The notes under the pieces were generated by a model, which ran no database searches, had not been told where the DNA came from, and saw only the letters and a list, made by a program, of their open reading frames with translations. This document shows, piece by piece, positions 1 to 11,200 of a stretch of DNA of 60,000 nucleotides (the first letter of the stretch is position 1; each line of letters starts with the position of its first letter). Source of the stretch: Cryptomeria japonica (taxonomy: Eukaryota > Streptophyta > Pinopsida > Cupressales > Cupressaceae). The position numbers and the translations under genes were made by a program. The stretch covers positions 604,750,709 through 604,810,708 of the forward strand of contig NC_081413.1 in assembly GCF_030272615.1 (NCBI RefSeq), given 5' to 3'.

Positions 1-745
1 TATTTCTAGAAGTACAACTGTGCACATGTTTCCTACACACAAAAAGAAAGGGAAATAGATTGGGAATAGGGGCTTGCCTTTGCGCAAAGCCCAGTTTTGG
101 AATTAACTATGAAATTGAGATAAATTTAATTGAAATGAATGAAATAAAATGTTCTTTATTTGATGAAGATGTCAAATTATGACTAAAATGGAAATGATTA
201 TACCTCCTTGTGAAGTTTTGCTTGCCTTCACATGGACTTAGGGTTTCATGAAATAGGATGTAGATCTCCACTTCAATGCTTGATCCTTGACTTTATTACT
301 ACTCCAAGGCTTGAAGGAAGACTAAAAATGTTCAATTTCTCTTGAATGCTTGAATTCTTGATCTATTGTGTGCTTGAATGCTTCTCAATTCTTGTGGATT
401 CATGTGGATGTTCAAATGAGAAGAGAAATCCTCTTTATATACCTATCTGTCAGGTTACCAATTTTCCATCATGGGCCAACATGGAGAGGGAAATGTCACT
501 CAAATTTGAAATGGGAAAAAGGGTTTTGAGGGGCCCCATTTTAGGGAGGACCAGGGCACCACGCTCTAGTCCTGCGCTATTTTAGGCCAAGATCAAGGTG
601 CAGAACAAGTGGAAAGTAAATTTTTTTCGCATTTGTGATGCATATGAGCATCATCAGGTCTTCAATCAGTCCAAGGGGTGCAAACACTAAGGTGAAGATG
701 CAAATGTCGTCAAAATTGCAAGGGGTGAAATTTTAGGATGCTAGA
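1..745 (-). repeat. 3' LTR of element E (partial)
   Basis: This segment aligns along its length with 13324-14093. Both share the start around agtacaactg, the GGGGCCCCATTTTA block and the end ttttaggatgcta. The window begins inside the repeat, so roughly 400 bp of this LTR lie outside. The last bases are ctaga where the other copy has ctaca, so the terminal CA has mutated here. An indel of about 30 bp and many substitutions separate the copies, indicating an old insertion. Confidence 0.85.
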
Positions 746-762
746 TTTAGCCCCCACTTTTG
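746..762 (-). other. Polypurine tract of element E
   Basis: On the minus strand this reads CAAAAGTGGGGGCTAAA, immediately upstream of the 3' LTR. That is the position and composition expected for the plus-strand priming site of an LTR retrotransposon. Confidence 0.65.
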
Positions 763-1269
763 TGGGAGTATGAAGTCAATCATACTCTTGGTAAAGTACA
801 AAGGGTTCACATTGAAAGACTTTTTCCAGGTCGTCAAGGAGGCAAGATACACCAAGCCCCCAGGGGACTTTAGGATCTCACAACTTTAATGACAAGGTAA
901 AAGGGAAGATCATGAGAGAGAGAAAGAGAGAACCATGGCTACAACAAGTAAGGTTCTCTTACTATGAGTCATGAAAAGAAACATACCAAAAACTACAAAG
1001 CAAAATAAAAAGTCCACTATTGAACTTTAAGTACCTAGATATGCAAGAGAGAGAATCATTGAGCAGAGTGTATGTCCCTATGTTAAAGCAATTGCGTATG
1101 CCTTATTGGGAGCAATTGCTTTAAGGTAGGATACACCCAAAAATACAAGCATGATATCACAATGATTTAGCCCCCAAGAGAGGACAAATCAAAAGATAAT
1201 GATCACAAAACACAAAGCATAATGTGGTTTCACCTATCTTTCGAGTCAGTATGCTTTTTATGATAACTA
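763..1269. other. Non-coding remnant of element E internal region with a hairpin
   Basis: I see no convincing coding frame here. The segment holds a purine-rich stretch near 910-935, a second copy of the tttagccccc motif near 1167, and a perfect 13-bp inverted repeat (TTAAAGCAATTGC at 1083-1095 and its complement at 1112-1124, loop of 16). Confidence 0.6.
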
Positions 1270-1372
1270 TTGTGTATATATATATATCTTGTGTATATAT
1301 ATCTATGTGTGTGTATATATGTTTGTGTGTGTGTGTGTGTGTGCGCGTGCGACGTGTGTACACACACACACA
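1270..1372. repeat. Left half of a TA/TG/CA microsatellite interrupted by element A
   Basis: The segment has runs of TA, then (TG)n with a GCGCGTGCG interruption, then (CA)n. The continuation of CA and TA runs appears at 7993-8032, directly after element A. This shows that one simple repeat was the insertion target. Confidence 0.9.
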
Positions 1373-2214
1373 TGTTGGCAATTGACACTCAATGGATTCA
1401 TATGTTATCATTGATGGCAACAAGATTCTATAGAAGGCATATACTGGCATTGGAGTATTTAGGGTCATCATCGGCATGGGTATTGGCATCCAGCACTTCA
1501 ATGAAGCCGACATCAATCTGGGATCCGAAAATTTTTATTTATAAAATCATTTTGTAATTATTGTATAGGGCTAACATTGAATATCTTTTGTATTGTAAGC
1601 CAACATAAGGCATATTGTTTGTAAAGGGTATATAAGTCAGTCTGTTAGGTCATTTTGATATATGATAAGGTAGTAGAATAAAGTGATGTGAAGGATATGT
1701 ATGTAGATCATTTGTATGCAAGTTATATCATGCAATGATTACTAGATGGTGTAAAGAATTCTTGGAGGAAAGGAGATACTGGTAGAAGGGTTCGTGGTTT
1801 ATGAACTGGTACAGAATAGAGATTTAACCAAAACTCTTTTTGGTATTGCAGATGCATTTCATGTGTTCACCATTACTATTTAATCTCAGCAGAAGCTTGT
1901 AGTCAACAAGACGCAGTGTTCTCTAGGCACTATCGCTTCCTGCATGTGCAGGCCCCCATGCTATGATATATCTTTCATATGGCTAGTGAATTGATATTGT
2001 GGATCACAAATCCCACCGTGGTTTTTCCTCCTTGAGGTTTTCTACGTATAAAATTTTATGTGTTATTTTGTTCATTCATGTGGCTAGTTTATTTACTTCA
2101 TGTTATATGTTTCTTCATTTACCAGTTTATATGTGTATGTTATATTAAGGTAAAATCTTATATTACCGGTAGAATATTGATTCACCCCCCTCTAAGTGTT
2201 CTTGGATTCCAACA
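1373..2214 (+). repeat. 5' LTR of element A
   Basis: Begins tgttggcaattga and ends ttggattccaaca. It aligns with 7100-7992, with many substitutions and a segment of about 36 bp present only in the 3' copy. A C-run (ttcacccccctct) lies about 30 bp before its end and is shared with the LTR ends of elements B and C. Confidence 0.92.
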
Positions 2215-2216
2215 AT

Positions 2217-2228
2217 TGGTATCAGAGC
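2217..2228 (+). other. Primer-binding site of element A (initiator tRNA-Met type)
   Basis: TGGTATCAGAGC starts two bases after the 5' LTR end. This is the common plant Copia primer-binding site, complementary to the 3' end of initiator tRNA-Met. Confidence 0.92.
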
Positions 2229-2288
2229 TTGGTACCTCGGAGGAAGTTTGATAGCTTGAGGATGATCTTGAAACCAGAATCATTGAAT

Positions 2289-3415
2289 ATGGCTATGGAG
2301 AAGGAACTTGAGATGGCACTTGAGGATTATGATGCTGAAAGGATGAAGAACTTAAAGCTGCAAGATGAATTGAATTATGCTAAGGAATTAATTCGTGTTC
2401 TGCAAGAAAGGTTATCATCAGCTCAAGCTAAGAGGAATGAACTTTTGCGAAACCAGGATGATGAAGAGAAAAATACACTTAAGGAACAATGTTAGAAACT
2501 AAGTCAAGCTAACATGCTCATGAAGAATTAAATACAAGACCTGACTATGAGGATTTCAAAAGATATTGAGGATAGAAAGAAGAAGGAAGATAATCTTGTT
2601 GTTTCTCTGAAGAACAAATTTAAAGAATGTGGCAGATTGGCTCATGAGAATAATTTGTTGAGAACTGATTTGGTACAATCCCAGAATAATGAACAAGAGA
2701 TTGAAAGACAAATAATGACTCTGAGAGCTGATTTGACTACTGTGAGTATAAAGAAAAATTTAGGATTAGTGATGCACAGTTTGATGATTTATTGAAAAGA
2801 CAAAGGTAGAGTGGAGATTCTAGAGGACTTGGATTTGTACAAGGCAAAAGCTCCGGTACTGCAAATGAAGATCAGACAACTGGTATGAAAAACTCATTAG
2901 ACCAGAGGAAATTGGTAAGGCAATCTAATGCTTTGTTTGTAATAAATTTGAGCATATGGATAAACAATGTAGAAATAGAGCAAATCAAAACTACAATTGA
3001 GTTCTTAGTCAATGCACAAATTGCAAGAAATATGGTCATAAGTCAGAACATTGCAGAATGATTGTTAAATGTCATGCATGTGGAAAGTTTGGACATTTGG
3101 ATAATCAATGTAGGTCAAGGAATGACACCAGATATGTCAAAGCAATTCAAAAGAACAATGTTACATGTTATGCATGCAAAAAGAAAAGTTCATATTGCTA
3201 AGTACTGTAGAAGCAAGACTAAACTAGTTAGCAATGATAAAGCAAATGAGAAAGGAAAATAGAAGGTAGATGAAATACAACAAGATCACACCAAGAGACG
3301 GGCTAGAAAGTCTGAAGAACCAAGTGGAGATGCAACTACGTCGATAACTACACCATTAAATCCACCGGTAGAACAGAGCATTCCTGTACCAACAGGAAAT
3401 TCAACTGGTAACTGA
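2289..3415 (+). pseudogene. Element A ORF1: Gag-like coiled-coil protein with four CCHC zinc knuckles
   Basis: The start at 2289 (MAMEKELEMALEDYDAERM) is chosen because element B has an ATG near the same place (52160, MDMSMEKRLEV). The frame is also open upstream through the PBS. The first ~170 codons are charged and heptad-like, predicting a long coiled coil; a stop interrupts them near 2493. A GLGF motif follows at about 2833. The C-terminal part has four CX2CX4HX4C knuckles: CFVCNKFEHMDKQC near 2930, CTNCKKYGHKSEHC near 3020, CHACGKFGHLDNQC near 3071, and a fourth near 3167 disrupted by a frameshift. The stop is at 3413-3415. The order coiled coil, GLGF, knuckles resembles the C-terminal half of Sirevirus-type Copia Gag; this is a family-level comparison from memory. 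The N-terminal UBN2-type Gag domain seen in element C is absent. Confidence 0.75.
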
Positions 3416-3784
3416 GGCATATGCCTTAGGGGTTTGCAAATTCATTGCAAATATTGCATATTCTCAAGAAGAGATCTAGAAAGAGATCTGGAGAGTGGTA
3501 TTGATCATTGATGGAGGTTTATCTGACATAAAACTATGAAACTTACATCTGGTAGTGCGCACCGCTAAGCATTTATGACAGTGATGAATTAGGGTTTACT
3601 CGCTGATAAAAAGGGAAAATGGACTCATTTTCACTCACCCAACACTCGAGAAAACTAGAGCGAAGGAAAGGCGAATCATAGGTGATCAAGAGTGAGAAAA
3701 GGCATTCTAAAAGATTTCGAACAGTTATCTGGGAAGTAATCAAAATCTTTCAACCGACATTCATTATCCAGGTATTTATTTGAA

Positions 3785-6700
3785 ATGGCATCTGGATCAT
3801 CATCTGCTCCTACTTTCATTGTGAATCCCACTATTGTTGAGGTTAAGGATAGGCTTAGACCTGTTTTCAAGGAAGTTCCTCAAATTGCAATGAAGGAAGG
3901 CTCTACTGGTGCAAATTCAAGGGTTCCCGATGGCGTATTTAATGTGGAAGATGTCAGGGCTTATATTCACTGTACCTTGGAGGATTTAGACACTGAGGAA
4001 ATCAAGGGAATGTATCAATTTGTGATACTAGGCATCTTTGGAACAATTAAGTCGGAATATCAAATCATTGAAGACCTAGGGTTAACCGAAACCTTGTATA
4101 TACCAGAATTCAAGGATGAAGTGATTAGATATGTTCTGAGCATGGTCCATAATGAATTCATCTGGCTGGATCGACCTCACATGATAACCAAAGAAGCAAT
4201 TAAGGTAGTCACCAGCTTACCCAAAGTTGGATAGGAACCAGGGAAGAAGATCTCGAACATTGCAATTGAAAAGCTCACCAGCGCAACCCATGATGGAAGG
4301 TCAATGAGGGTCATTACCATCAAAGATACAGATGTGAAATTTTTTAGCATGATCATCAGTTACAAGGTAACACAATCAAGTCAATTGAACTCTGTTGCCA
4401 ATTCCTGTATCCATGTTGCATATCAAATGATAAAGAATAATAGAAATTGTGATTTGTGTGAGTGATTAAGAAGTGAATTATTGTTAAATCTTGGAAAGAT
4501 CAAAGGGGTTATGAAAGGAACTTTCTGGTTTGGCAATCTTATTGTCAGCTTGATGTTATATTTCAAGAATGAGCTACTAGGTTTGGGAAAGAAACGTTGG
4601 GCTCATGACATACCGGTAGGCATGTAGATCAAAGATTCAATCATCGGTCTTGGTAGCAGTAGGGATGAGAAGCTTTGGGGATACCTTAAAAAATTTCAAG
4701 AGAACATGAAACTGAGGGAGAGAATCTCCAAACACATTAGGGAGAAATACTCCACTGAAATCTGCTTCATGGTAAAAATAGATGAGATAGTCATGGAAGC
4801 AGTGGAACCTAGAACAATATGGGTCACTGAATTAGGTTATGGAGTTGATGATAGCATCTTGGAACTATATGCTAAAATGTTGATTGATGCTCCTTTCGAT
4901 GATACAGCTGAACACTTTGGTACTGTAGAGGGGAAGGATCTAGAGGGTAAAATTGGTTTCAACAAGAAAAGGAGGGAAAAAAAGATAGACAAAATTTCTG
5001 CCTTCATTTAAAATGTAATTCATAGGATAGAAATAGAACTAGGTTCTAGATCTAAACCGGTAGATCAATCGGAAATGGCAACTGCAACAACTGTAGTGAA
5101 AAGTGCTCCCGAGGTAAAGAGGCCAATAACTTTCATATCTCCTATCACGTATGATTGTGACCCAGAGGATAATAAACCTCTTGCATTCAGAAGGGTACAA
5201 AGGAAGAAATATGACAAGTCTCCTATAGAAGAGAAGAAGGTGGAACCAAGGAGGAAGCTAGTAAGAAAGGTAACAACAACATCCACACCTCCAACAAGGA
5301 AACCTACTCAGAAGAGGAAGCCTACTCCATCCACTCCTGCAACCCCCAACAAGAAGAAGCGTAAGAGTGATGAATCAATTGAATCCGGTAATATGACTTG
5401 TGTAGAGTTAATTAATGAGGTAACAAAAGATGGAATTTTGAAGAATGTGTCAAATTTATACAAAGATTTAGATGGCAATGAGAAAAACGAAATAGAAGAA
5501 TAAATTTTGTTACATTTAGACATATAAAAGAGGGCTTTGGTAGAGATTTTGAAGGAAATTCCTTTATCATTGTATAATAAGTTAAATGCAAGGAGATTAG
5601 ATGGGTAGAGCTAATGAAATAATAAATGAGACTAGAGATGGTTGGGCTAAATTCTTCTAAAATAATCCTGATTTCCTTACTTCTCAATAAGAATTTTCTA
5701 AGGCAACAACTCCCACCATTCCAGACAAATCTAAAGGGAAAGGAATTTTGGGAAGTTCAGATCAAATTTTGAATGAACTGGTAGTTAATCCTAAAAATGA
5801 TGAGAGTGTACAGACTAAACTGGTAGAGACAACATTTGTATAGTCTGAGCAAGGTGATATAGGTAATGTACATGATACTGATAATATTATGGATAATACT
5901 CCATTTGCAGTAACAGATACTGCACCAAGTGGCAAAGCCACCACTGCAAAAGAGGATGCGAAAACAAATACACCAGGAGAGGATAAGGAGAAGATAGAAA
6001 AGGAAAAGGAGATTGAACTGATAGTTGATTCCCCAGCAAAACTTTTGGCAATTGACACTTCTCAAGTTGAGAAGAAATCAATCACAGAGATGAGTCCCGC
6101 AGACCTAATGATGATGGCTACTCAAAAGCTAATGAAGGAAGGATTTGCAGACAAAGGAATAATAGATAACTCAATAATAGTTTTGCACAGATTGATTAAT
6201 GATTGTATGATTGAAAATGAAGCAAGCCCTTCCAACAAGTTTAAGGCATTCATAGAGCACATATCTAAAAACTTTCAATTGTTACAGTAGATTTCCAACT
6301 GGCAAGCACTTGAAAGATTTACTTTGGATAAGAAAGTCGCTTTTGACTAGATTATTGAGATAGAAAAGAGGAAGGTTGAAGAGAAACTTATACTTATAAA
6401 AAATTATTTGAAATAATGTACTAACATCTACAGGGTCTGTTGTAATATAGAGATTCTTACAACAAATGTAGATAAGAGGATAAAGGAGTTACCAGAACAG
6501 ATTGCTAATATTGTAAATTATTTTGATGGACTAACTTCACTTACAACATCCATTGATGGACAAATTTTTGACTTTGGAGAACAACTTTTTTTTGTTTGAA
6601 AAGGAAAGAGACAAGATTATTTGGAGAGCAAGAAGTCTCAGAGGTTTGGTGAGTCCAAGGTAGGATTCACTTGGTGTACATAAGAAGGAATGCATGGATA

Positions 6701-6867
6701 TGCTTGCAAAGCCCACACCGGTAGAAGTCATTGAGAAAGAAACACTATCACATCTATTGAGTGGACCTGTATCCATATTTAGAACACTCAAAACCGACAA
6801 GGATACCTATATATAGTTGCTAGAGAAAGCTTACCCAGAAATCTTGAAATTGGTCAAGCTTCGGTAA
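3785..6867 (+). pseudogene. Element A ORF2: long protein of unknown function, conserved in element B
   Basis: This is a nearly continuous reading region of about 1030 codons, beginning MASGSSSAPTFIVNPTIVEV and ending LEKAYPEILKLVKLR before TAA at 6865. The first 150 codons are open, then scattered stops and frameshifts occur. The parts are: an N-terminal globular region with FNVEDVRAYIH (about residue 50) and ITKEAIKVVTSLPKVG (about 135-150); a middle acidic region; a lysine/proline/threonine-rich linker at 5230-5370 (KPTQKRKPTPSTPATPNKKK) that could be a nuclear-targeting region; and a helical, coiled-coil-like C-terminus. Element B preserves the same N- and C-termini (53644-55933) but lacks about 1 kb in the middle. 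I do not recognise the family. It is not RT, integrase, protease or a typical envelope: no signal peptide or membrane segment is visible. Confidence 0.7.
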
Positions 6868-6907
6868 AGTAATCTGTAATAATTCTTTCAATTCTTTCAC
6901 CAGTCTT

Positions 6908-7032
6908 CGACATTGATGCCAAAGGGGGAGTGTATGTAATGTAAAAAATATGAATATGCATATAATCCTAGGGGGAGGATATCACACATAGAGTATATTG
7001 CAAACATAGTCAATCAGCTCAGGGGGAGCATG
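6908..7032 (+). other. Secondary polypurine-like motifs upstream of the element A 3' LTR
   Basis: Two GGGGGAG motifs, at about 6922 (GATGCCAAAGGGGGAG) and about 7021 (CAGCTCAGGGGGAGC), precede the main tract at 7087. Element B has the same arrangement and C has at least the second one. Repeated PPT-like blocks are known from Sirevirus-type Copia elements. Confidence 0.55.
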
Positions 7033-7071
7033 TTTCTGTTGAACCGGTAGGTAATCTATTTTTCACATGAG

Positions 7072-7105
7072 TGTTGCCATCAATGCCAAAGGGGGAGATT
7101 GTTGG
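7072..7105 (+). other. Polypurine-tract block at the 3' LTR of element A
   Basis: AAAGGGGGAGAT (7088-7099) directly precedes the LTR start TGTTGG at 7100. The whole 34-bp block is identical to 31753-31786 in element C and differs at one base from 56161-56194 in element B. Confidence 0.9.
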
Positions 7106-7992
7106 CAATTGAAACTCATTGGATTCATATGTCGTCATTGATGGAAAAAATATTTTATAGAAGGCATATGGAAGCATTGGAGGCATACACCAGTAGATAC
7201 CGGCATTGGAGTATTTAGGGTCATCACCAACATGGGCACCGACATCTAGCACTTCAGTGAAGCCGACATCACTCTAGGATTCGAAAAGTTTTATTTGTAA
7301 AATCATTTTGTAATTATTTTATAGGGCCGACATTGAATATCTTTTGTATTGTAAGACGACATAAGGCATATTGTTTGTAAAGTGTATATAAGTCAGTCTA
7401 TTAGGTCATTTTGATATATGAAAAGGTAGTAGAATAAAGTGATGCAAAGGATATGTATTTAGATCATTTGTATGTGAAAGTTATATCATGCAATGATCAG
7501 TAGATGGTTTGTAGAGCATTCTTGGAGGAAAGGAGATACTATTAGAAGGGTTCAAGGTTTATGAACCGGTACAGAACAAAGCTTTAACCAGAACATTTTT
7601 TGGGATTACAGATGCATTTTGTGAGTTCACCATAACTATTTTATCTCAGTAGAAGCTTGTAGTCAGTGAGACTCTTTTGTGTTGAGTAGTTTGCTCTAGG
7701 TAGTGTGCCTTCCTGCATGTGTAGGCCCCCATGCTATGTAATATGTTTCATATGGCCAATGAATTGATGTCGTGGGTGACAAATCCCACTTTAGTTTTTC
7801 CTCTTTTAGGTTTTCCATGTATAAATTTTGTGTGTTATGGTGTTCATTCATGTGGCTGGTTTATTTACTTCATGTTATATGTTTCTTCATTTACTGATTT
7901 ATATGTGTAATATTAAGGTAAAATCTTATATTACCGATAGAACACTGATTCACCCCCCCCCATCCTCTCAGTGTTCTTGGATTCCAAAAACA
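7100..7992 (+). repeat. 3' LTR of element A
   Basis: Begins tgttggcaattga and ends in ttggattccaaaaaca, with extra A bases relative to the 5' copy. The exact end is uncertain by a few bases because it merges with the CA/TA microsatellite at 7993-8032. Confidence 0.88.
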
Positions 7993-8032
7993 TACACACA
8001 CATGCACACACATACACATATATATATACATA
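7993..8032. repeat. Right half of the interrupted microsatellite
   Basis: CA, TGCACA and TATATA runs continue the simple repeat at 1270-1372 on the far side of element A. Confidence 0.85.
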
Positions 8033-8240
8033 GAATTATCCTCATCCCCAAAAGAAAGGAAGCCACCATGGAAGAAGGGAACACATGTTTATTTTAAGTC
8101 AACATGGAAGAGACCAAAAGAGATCTCATTGCTTGGCATCATCCTCAAGTAGACATCACTAGGGACAAAAAATAGAAGAATGGAGAGACAAATAGAAGGT
8201 CACAAATAAGAAAGTGAGGAGAGTGAGAGAATATGCAGTG

Positions 8241-11200
8241 CTAAAGAAGCTAATCAAGCATGTCATCTACCCCCTGATCTTGCTCATCATTGTTTTAAGA
8301 AAGTGGAAAAAACACAAGAGGATTGACATAGAGCACAGTAGATGGAGCCATCGCAAGTTCCAAACAAGGGCCATGCTCTAATGATGGATCACTTTGTTCA
8401 TTACTAGGAGATAGAATTAATGCTTTTAAAAATTGTTTAGATAAATCATTGTCAACATCAACATATTTATATTCATCATCAGAAATATTAGCATCAACAT
8501 TTTCATCATTAACAACATTCTCACCTATTTTTTCATCAAGATTAATAAAAATAGGAGCTCTAATAAAAATAGAACTTTAACCATCATTTGTCTTAAGCAT
8601 TTTGCACCTTGGACAATTAGGTTGAACATTCTTATTAAGAGAAAATGGAATTATGTCAATAGTTGGTGTCTTAGGAGAAGAAATGGTTTGGGAAGCAAGT
8701 TCATGAGCTCTAGCACGATGTCTTCATCGGTGTTTTCTCGCACAATGGTTTCATTTAGTTTTAGCTAAAGGTTGCAAAGGTTTAGGTTCATCAGGTGTAG
8801 GATCTTTTTCTTCTTTTAAGGAAGGATGAATAAGTTGAGATATTTTAGGTGGAACAATAGGAGAGGTCGGTCACTTCTCTTTGTAAGATGTAGGAGGCCA
8901 AACCACACCATGCAAATGAGGAATGAGAGGTGTATGAAGTAGACTGGGTCCATCATGAGGAGGAGGAACATGTCTATCCTTAGGAAGAATAGCCTGGCAC
9001 TTGAGAGGAGGAGCCTTTCTATACTTAGGAGGAAGAATGGACTCATCCATAGGAGAAGAAATGGATTGTTCTTTAGGAAAATAATATCTCTTTCCTTAGG
9101 AGGAAGGATACACTTATCTGTAGGAGAATAAGTAGGTTCCTCTTTCGGAAGAAGATTATTTCTTTCATTGGGAGGAAGGATAATCGTATCCTGAAGAAGA
9201 GGTATATGATCATCAAGAGGAAGGCTAAGTGTTGAATTTATAGGTTTACTCAATGAAAAAATAATCTCATTTTTCTATTTTTGATATGATTTAAAAAGAG
9301 CATCACTTCTAGGTTGAAGAGGTTGGAATTGTTTGGACCAAAAATAATCAAGACAAACATCTCCATGCTTGACTGTAGGTTGATAAATGAAATTATTGTT
9401 GTGATTTCATCCATATGAGGAAATTTCAAACACTTATGAATAGTAGAATCAATTGCTTTCATGGAAGAGACCCAAGGATGTCCCAACTTCACACAAAATT
9501 AATCAGATGTAGGAATCATAACAAATTTAACATGTAAGTATTTAGTGCCAAAATTAATAGGAAGTGTGACATAACCAATAGAAGGACAAGAGAAGGAATA
9601 AAAAACTTTAAATACCACATCAGTATCATCTTATATCACTTGATGCAATTGTAAAGTATAAATAAATTCTTTAGTTATCATATTAACCATGAAAGTTGGA
9701 TCAATAAGAACTCCTTGAGAAGGTATGAATTTAATTTTTCATAGTTATATATAATGGGCCATCAGGTTCTTCAATAGTCTCACTAAGATAAAATGTAATG
9801 CACAAGTCCTTAGGAGGTTCTTTTTAATCTATAAGGTTCATCAAATTATTAGACTCAAGGCCAATATCATTGGGAGAGAAGACAAGATGATCGGTCTCAA
9901 TCACATTAATGGAATGAGAAGGTAAAGGGTCAGGGAAAATTTGAAGGTTTTGATTAGGAGGAGATGCTGATTTATTTCCTATATCATTCACACCAGCCAT
10001 AGATATGCTATTATTATCAATCAAGTCTTGAATCTTACTTCTCAAAGAAAAACACTTTTCAATGTCATGACCAGGTTGACGATGCTATTGGAAAAAAGAT
10101 TTAGTATCAAAGTAAGGTGAGGATGTCTTAGATGGATCAATCGGTTTGATAGGAGGAAGTTTCTACACATCCCTTTATAACAATTGAGACATAATACAAT
10201 GCAAAGATTCATTGAGATGAGTGAATTCTTTTCTAAAGTATTTGGACAAAGGAGGCACACCTGTTGTGGCTACCACTTGAGTTTCATTTTTATCATTGAA
10301 TTTGATGAATCCCTTATTTGATTTGAACTTTGCAAAAGGTTGTTGATCACTTTCAAATTTATCACTTGGAGCCATTGAAGAGGATGATTGTTCCAATTGA
10401 CTCATAGTAAGATGATAGTTGTGAAGTACTGCACAAAACTATGTAAAGGAAGTAAACTCGGAAAAGAGAAGTTTATCCCTAATATTTTTTTGTAAATTAG
10501 TAATAAAAATATTTTGGATATCTTGGTCTAGCACTGGAAAAAAATTGAGGAAACAAATACTTATATCTACCAATAAAATCAATCACTTTTTCTTTCACAC
10601 CTTTCTTACAATGCATCGAATCAGTCAAAGAGATCTTAGGAATAATATTATTGTGAAATTTTTGAATAAAAGTAATAGCAAATTGTTGAAAAGAAATAAT
10701 AGAATAAGGAGGCAAAGAACAATACCATTGCAAAGATTTATCCCTTAATGTTCTAGTAAACATTTTAGACAACCTTTAGTCATGAGAAAAGTCACTACAT
10801 AGAGTTTGAAATTTTTAACATGAGTTAAGGGATCACCTTTTCCATTATAAAGCTCCAATTGAGGGACTCACATATTTAGGAGGGACATCTCAGACAATAT
10901 CATTGAATAATGGGCTCGATACATCAAATTTGGGCACATTATACATAGATTGATTCATAGAAGCTATTTGTTGTTGTAAGGAAGACACTGTTTGAGCTAG
11001 ATTATTGATGTTAGCTTTAGCAGAAGGATTGAAATTAGACATGTTGGATTGAGGAGGGGTAACATTATTCAATGGAGGAAGGGGTTGAGAGTAAGAAGGG
11101 ATATCGTTATAGGAAGGTGTGGGTTTAGGATAAGGAGGTGGAACATTATGTTAGGTAGGTATGGAAGAGGATTGGGTAAGACATGGAAGACTCATGGTAG

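Larger units (their letters stand above)
1373..7992 (+). mobile_element. Element A: non-autonomous Copia-type LTR retrotransposon without pol
   Basis: LTRs lie at 1373-2214 and 7100-7992 (TG...CA ends). A primer-binding site complementary to initiator tRNA-Met follows the 5' LTR, and a polypurine tract precedes the 3' LTR. The internal 4.9 kb encodes a Gag-like ORF with four zinc knuckles and a second long ORF of unknown function. No protease, integrase, RT or RNase H is visible in any frame. Target-site duplication cannot be resolved because the target is a CA microsatellite. Element B (51202-57063) is a second copy of the same family. The structure resembles the TR-GAG class of non-autonomous elements, with an extra ORF. 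Confidence 0.9.

Noticed and set aside
1157-1516. A minus-strand open frame across the microsatellite and element A LTR start
   Set aside because: The frame is open because TG/CA and TA repeats lack stops. It spans an insertion junction and has no counterpart in other copies.
2217-2228. tRNA-Met similarity at the PBS sites (also 27275, 52094, 59133)
   Set aside because: Only 12-14 bases match and each lies directly after an LTR, so these are primer-binding sites and not tRNA genes.
3785-4234. ORF2 of element A as an envelope-like protein of the Sirevirus type
   Set aside because: No signal peptide, no transmembrane segment and no fusion-peptide-like stretch is visible. The position after Gag, without pol between, is also unlike Sirevirus env-like genes.
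5412-6081. Several overlapping minus-strand open frames
   Set aside because: They are antisense to element A ORF2, whose plus-strand protein is conserved in element B. The antisense frames are not.
7828-8097. 89-codon open frame at the end of element A
   Set aside because: It crosses the LTR end and the microsatellite into element E and is not seen in element B.
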